DNA of 45,740 nt from Holophagaceae bacterium. GTDB lineage: Bacteria > Acidobacteriota > Holophagae > Holophagales > Holophagaceae. Position numbers and translations under genes: made by a program. The notes beneath the pieces were generated by a model, which searched no databases, had not been told where the DNA came from, and saw only the letters and a program-made list of their open reading frames with translations. Shown in pieces: positions 44,228 through 45,740 of this stretch (positions within the stretch are counted from its first letter, which is position 1; each line of letters starts with the position of its first letter). The DNA lies in assembly GCA_003165415.1 (NCBI GenBank), contig PLUC01000074.1, positions 1 through 45,740 on the forward strand, in the 5' to 3' direction.

Positions 44228-45201
44228 GTCGGGTTCTTTTCCCCGCAGGCAGGACAGGTGACGGCCATCCGGGGCAGGGGGCGGTAGCAGAAGCGGCAGA
44301 GCCGCTGCTGAGTGTTGGCCGGCACCCGCTGGCCCTGACCGGGAGTGTTGAGGTGGGCGGCCAGGATGGCCGTGCCCACCGGGCGGGTCTCGCGGGTCAT
44401 GCCCTCCTTGAGTCCCTGCAGGGCCTTGAGGAACTCCTGGGCGGAAAGGTAGCGGTCGCCCAGATTGATGGCCAGGGCCTTCATCACCACTTCGCTCAGG
44501 GTCCTGGGCACCGCCGCGTTGCGCAGGTGGGGTGGCACCACCGGGGTGTTCTGGAAGGACTGGGCGATCTTGATGGGATCGGCGTCGTAGAAGGGAACCG
44601 TCCCCGTGAGCATTTCATACATGGTGATGCCCAGGGACCAGAGGTCGCTCTGGAACACCGCCCGCCCCCGGAAGTGCTCCGGGGCCATGTACGGCGGCGA
44701 GCCGATGCGGGTGCGGGCGAAGCCGTCCCGCTGCATCTCCAGGAACCGGCTGGTGCCGAAATCGGTGACCTTGGCCACCCCTTCCCGGGTGATGAGGATG
44801 TTGGCCGGCCGCAGGTCCCGGTGGATCACCTGGCGGCCGTGGGCGAAGCCGATGGCGGCGCACACGTCCATGCCGATCTCCAGGGCCCGGCCCGGGGCCA
44901 GGCAGCGCTCCCGGCGGATCAGCTTGTCCAGGCTTTCCCCGTCCACGTATTCCAGCACCATGAAGAAGGTGTCGTCCTTCTTCTCCACCGTGATCAGTTC
45001 GACGATGTTCGGGTGCTTGAGCGCCGCCATGATCCGCGGCTCCAGCAGCAGCCCCTGCTCATCCGCCTGGTGGTGGGGGATCTTAAGCGCCACCTTGCGG
45101 TTCAGCAGCCGGTCCTGGGCCAGGTACACCGATCCGAAGCCCCCCGCGCCGAGCCGGTCGATGATCTGATATTTCCCCAGGGTCTGGTCTTTGGAAAGCA
45201 C
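44224..45201 (-). CDS. Hanks-type Ser/Thr protein kinase with C-terminal zinc ribbon
   Basis: The kinase domain fills residues 8 to about 265: P-loop GAGGFGSV (18-25), VALK with Lys40, catalytic loop HRDLRPAN (Asp129; Arg replaces the usual Lys at +2), DFG (147-149), and [10 protein letters not shown]. There is no membrane helix or PASTA domain. The end is a zinc ribbon, Cys302-x2-Cys305 and Cys316-x2-Cys319. Start GTG at 45201 has GAGGAA 4 bp upstream, whereas a TTG at 45246 has none. The gene overlaps tamB by 4 bp. Targets unknown. Confidence 0.9.
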   Translation of the reverse strand: MLSKDQTLGKYQIIDRLGAGGFGSVYLAQDRLLNRKVALKIPHHQADEQGLLLEPRIMAALKHPNIVELITVEKKDDTFFMVLEYVDGESLDKLIRRERCLAPGRALEIGMDVCAAIGFAHGRQVIHRDLRPANILITREGVAKVTDFGTSRFLEMQRDGFARTRIGSPPYMAPEHFRGRAVFQSDLWSLGITMYEMLTGTVPFYDADPIKIAQSFQNTPVVPPHLRNAAVPRTLSEVVMKALAINLGDRYLSAQEFLKALQGLKEGMTRETRPVGTAILAAHLNTPGQGQRVPANTQQRLCRFCYRPLPRMAVTCPACGEKNPT

Positions 45202-45269
45202 GGCATTCCTCACTATGAGCGTCCCTTGGTGCCATGCGGAAGTCAATGCCGTTGTTGCGGCCCGCGCCT

Positions 45270-45740
45270 TTATCCGAGGAACGCCTTGAGGGTTTTCGAA
45301 TACCGCGGATGGCGTATCTTACGTAATGCCTTGCTCTCTATTTGCCGGATACGCTCGCGGGTGACGGCGAACTCGCTGCCGACCTCCTCCAGGGTGTGCT
45401 CCGAGGCCTCGTCGCCCACCCCGAAGCGCATGCGCAGGACCTTCTCCTCGCGCTCGGTGAGGGTCTGCAGCACCAGGTTCACGGTCTCCTTGAGACGCTG
45501 GCTCACCACCTGCTCCACCGGGGAGACCACGCCCTTGTCCTCGATGAAATCCCCCAGGTGGGAATCCTCCTCCTCGCCGATGGGGGTTTCCAGGCTGATG
45601 GGCTCCTGGGCGATCTTCATGACCTTGCGGACCTTGCCCACGGGCATGTCCATGGCGTGGGCGATCTCCTCGCTGGAGGGCTCCCGGCCCAGCTTCTGCA
45701 CCAGCTCGCGCTGGGTGCGGATCAGCTTGTTGATGGTCTC
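45270..45740 (-). CDS. rpoD: RNA polymerase primary sigma factor RpoD (C-terminal part)
   Basis: The gene runs off the right edge; 156 C-terminal residues are visible. Region 3 ([41 protein letters not shown]) and region 4 ([17 protein letters not shown], then the -35-binding helix-turn-helix [30 protein letters not shown]) match group 1 sigma-70 factors closely. The kinase gene starts 68 bp downstream on the same strand with no obvious terminator between, so read-through is possible. Confidence 0.96.
   Translation of the reverse strand, partial: ETINKLIRTQRELVQKLGREPSSEEIAHAMDMPVGKVRKVMKIAQEPISLETPIGEEEDSHLGDFIEDKGVVSPVEQVVSQRLKETVNLVLQTLTEREEKVLRMRFGVGDEASEHTLEEVGSEFAVTRERIRQIESKALRKIRHPRYSKTLKAFLG

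Overview
The window is about 45.7 kb of dense, very GC-rich bacterial chromosome (roughly 70% G+C by eye), with short intergenic gaps and many 4-bp ATGA/GTGA gene overlaps. Tol-Pal components, TamB, an RND efflux pump with an outer-membrane channel and several lipoproteins indicate a diderm. The gene style (Ser/Thr kinase, TPR and NHL proteins, TamB, HisZ-dependent histidine synthesis, Holophaga/Geothrix-like protein sequences) makes me lean to Acidobacteriota, class Holophagae. That placement is inference only. Most of the window is core housekeeping DNA, with accessory and decayed material concentrated at 6.7-8.8 kb and 24.5-32.5 kb.

Region by region. (1) 1-83: closely packed hairpins, possibly the end of a structured RNA cut by the window edge. 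(2) 164-3812: Rossmann/DUF2520-like gene, M61 peptidase, rnhB and a mutT-type Nudix gene in one operon. (3) 3904-6687: tolB, pal and cpoB, with an intrinsic-terminator-like hairpin between pal and cpoB. (4) 6748-8808: an adhE remnant with a large internal deletion, joined to a CHAT-domain remnant that has lost its catalytic His region. (5) 8805-12807, minus strand: ruvA, a TPR gene, secG, tRNA-Leu(GAG), terminator, mutY. (6) 12835-16434: purD, then a secreted NHL-repeat protein. (7) 16495-24543: a complete compact histidine operon, hisD-hisC/HAD-hisB-hisH-hisA-hisF-hisIE-hisZ-hisG. The only separate phosphatase needed for the pathway appears to be fused to HisC as a C-terminal HAD domain. (8) 24540-28957: a frameshifted TIG-domain pseudogene with a good promoter, an Xre/MbcA-RES toxin-antitoxin pair, an orphan ABC substrate-binding protein, a lipoprotein and a GlxA/AraC regulator. 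(9) 29186-29808: a chimera of two gene remnants (ArnT-like glycosyltransferase N-terminus and an efflux adaptor C-terminus). (10) 29750-37775, minus strand: LysR regulator, efflux adaptor (MFP), RND pump and outer-membrane channel, with an intact tnpA-less TnpB element inserted between pump and channel right at the pump stop codon. (11) 38051-45740: ridA, then on the minus strand rpoD (partial), a Ser/Thr kinase with a C-terminal zinc ribbon, tamB, a MoaD/ThiS-like protein and asnS.

How the parts work together. Tol-Pal, TamB and the RND system maintain and transport across the envelope. The his operon should encode all ten steps from PRPP to histidine, using a HisG-HisZ first enzyme. RuvA, MutY, RNase HII and the Nudix protein form a scattered DNA-maintenance set. 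The accessory stretches show repeated gene decay in which gene pieces are joined at short shared sequences, and this is the most unusual large-scale property of the window. I did not find a CRISPR array, a prophage or a clear new multi-gene defence system. The best candidates for novelty are the HisC-HAD fusion, the TnpB element at the efflux operon, and the rpoD-kinase-tamB-moaD-asnS gene order.
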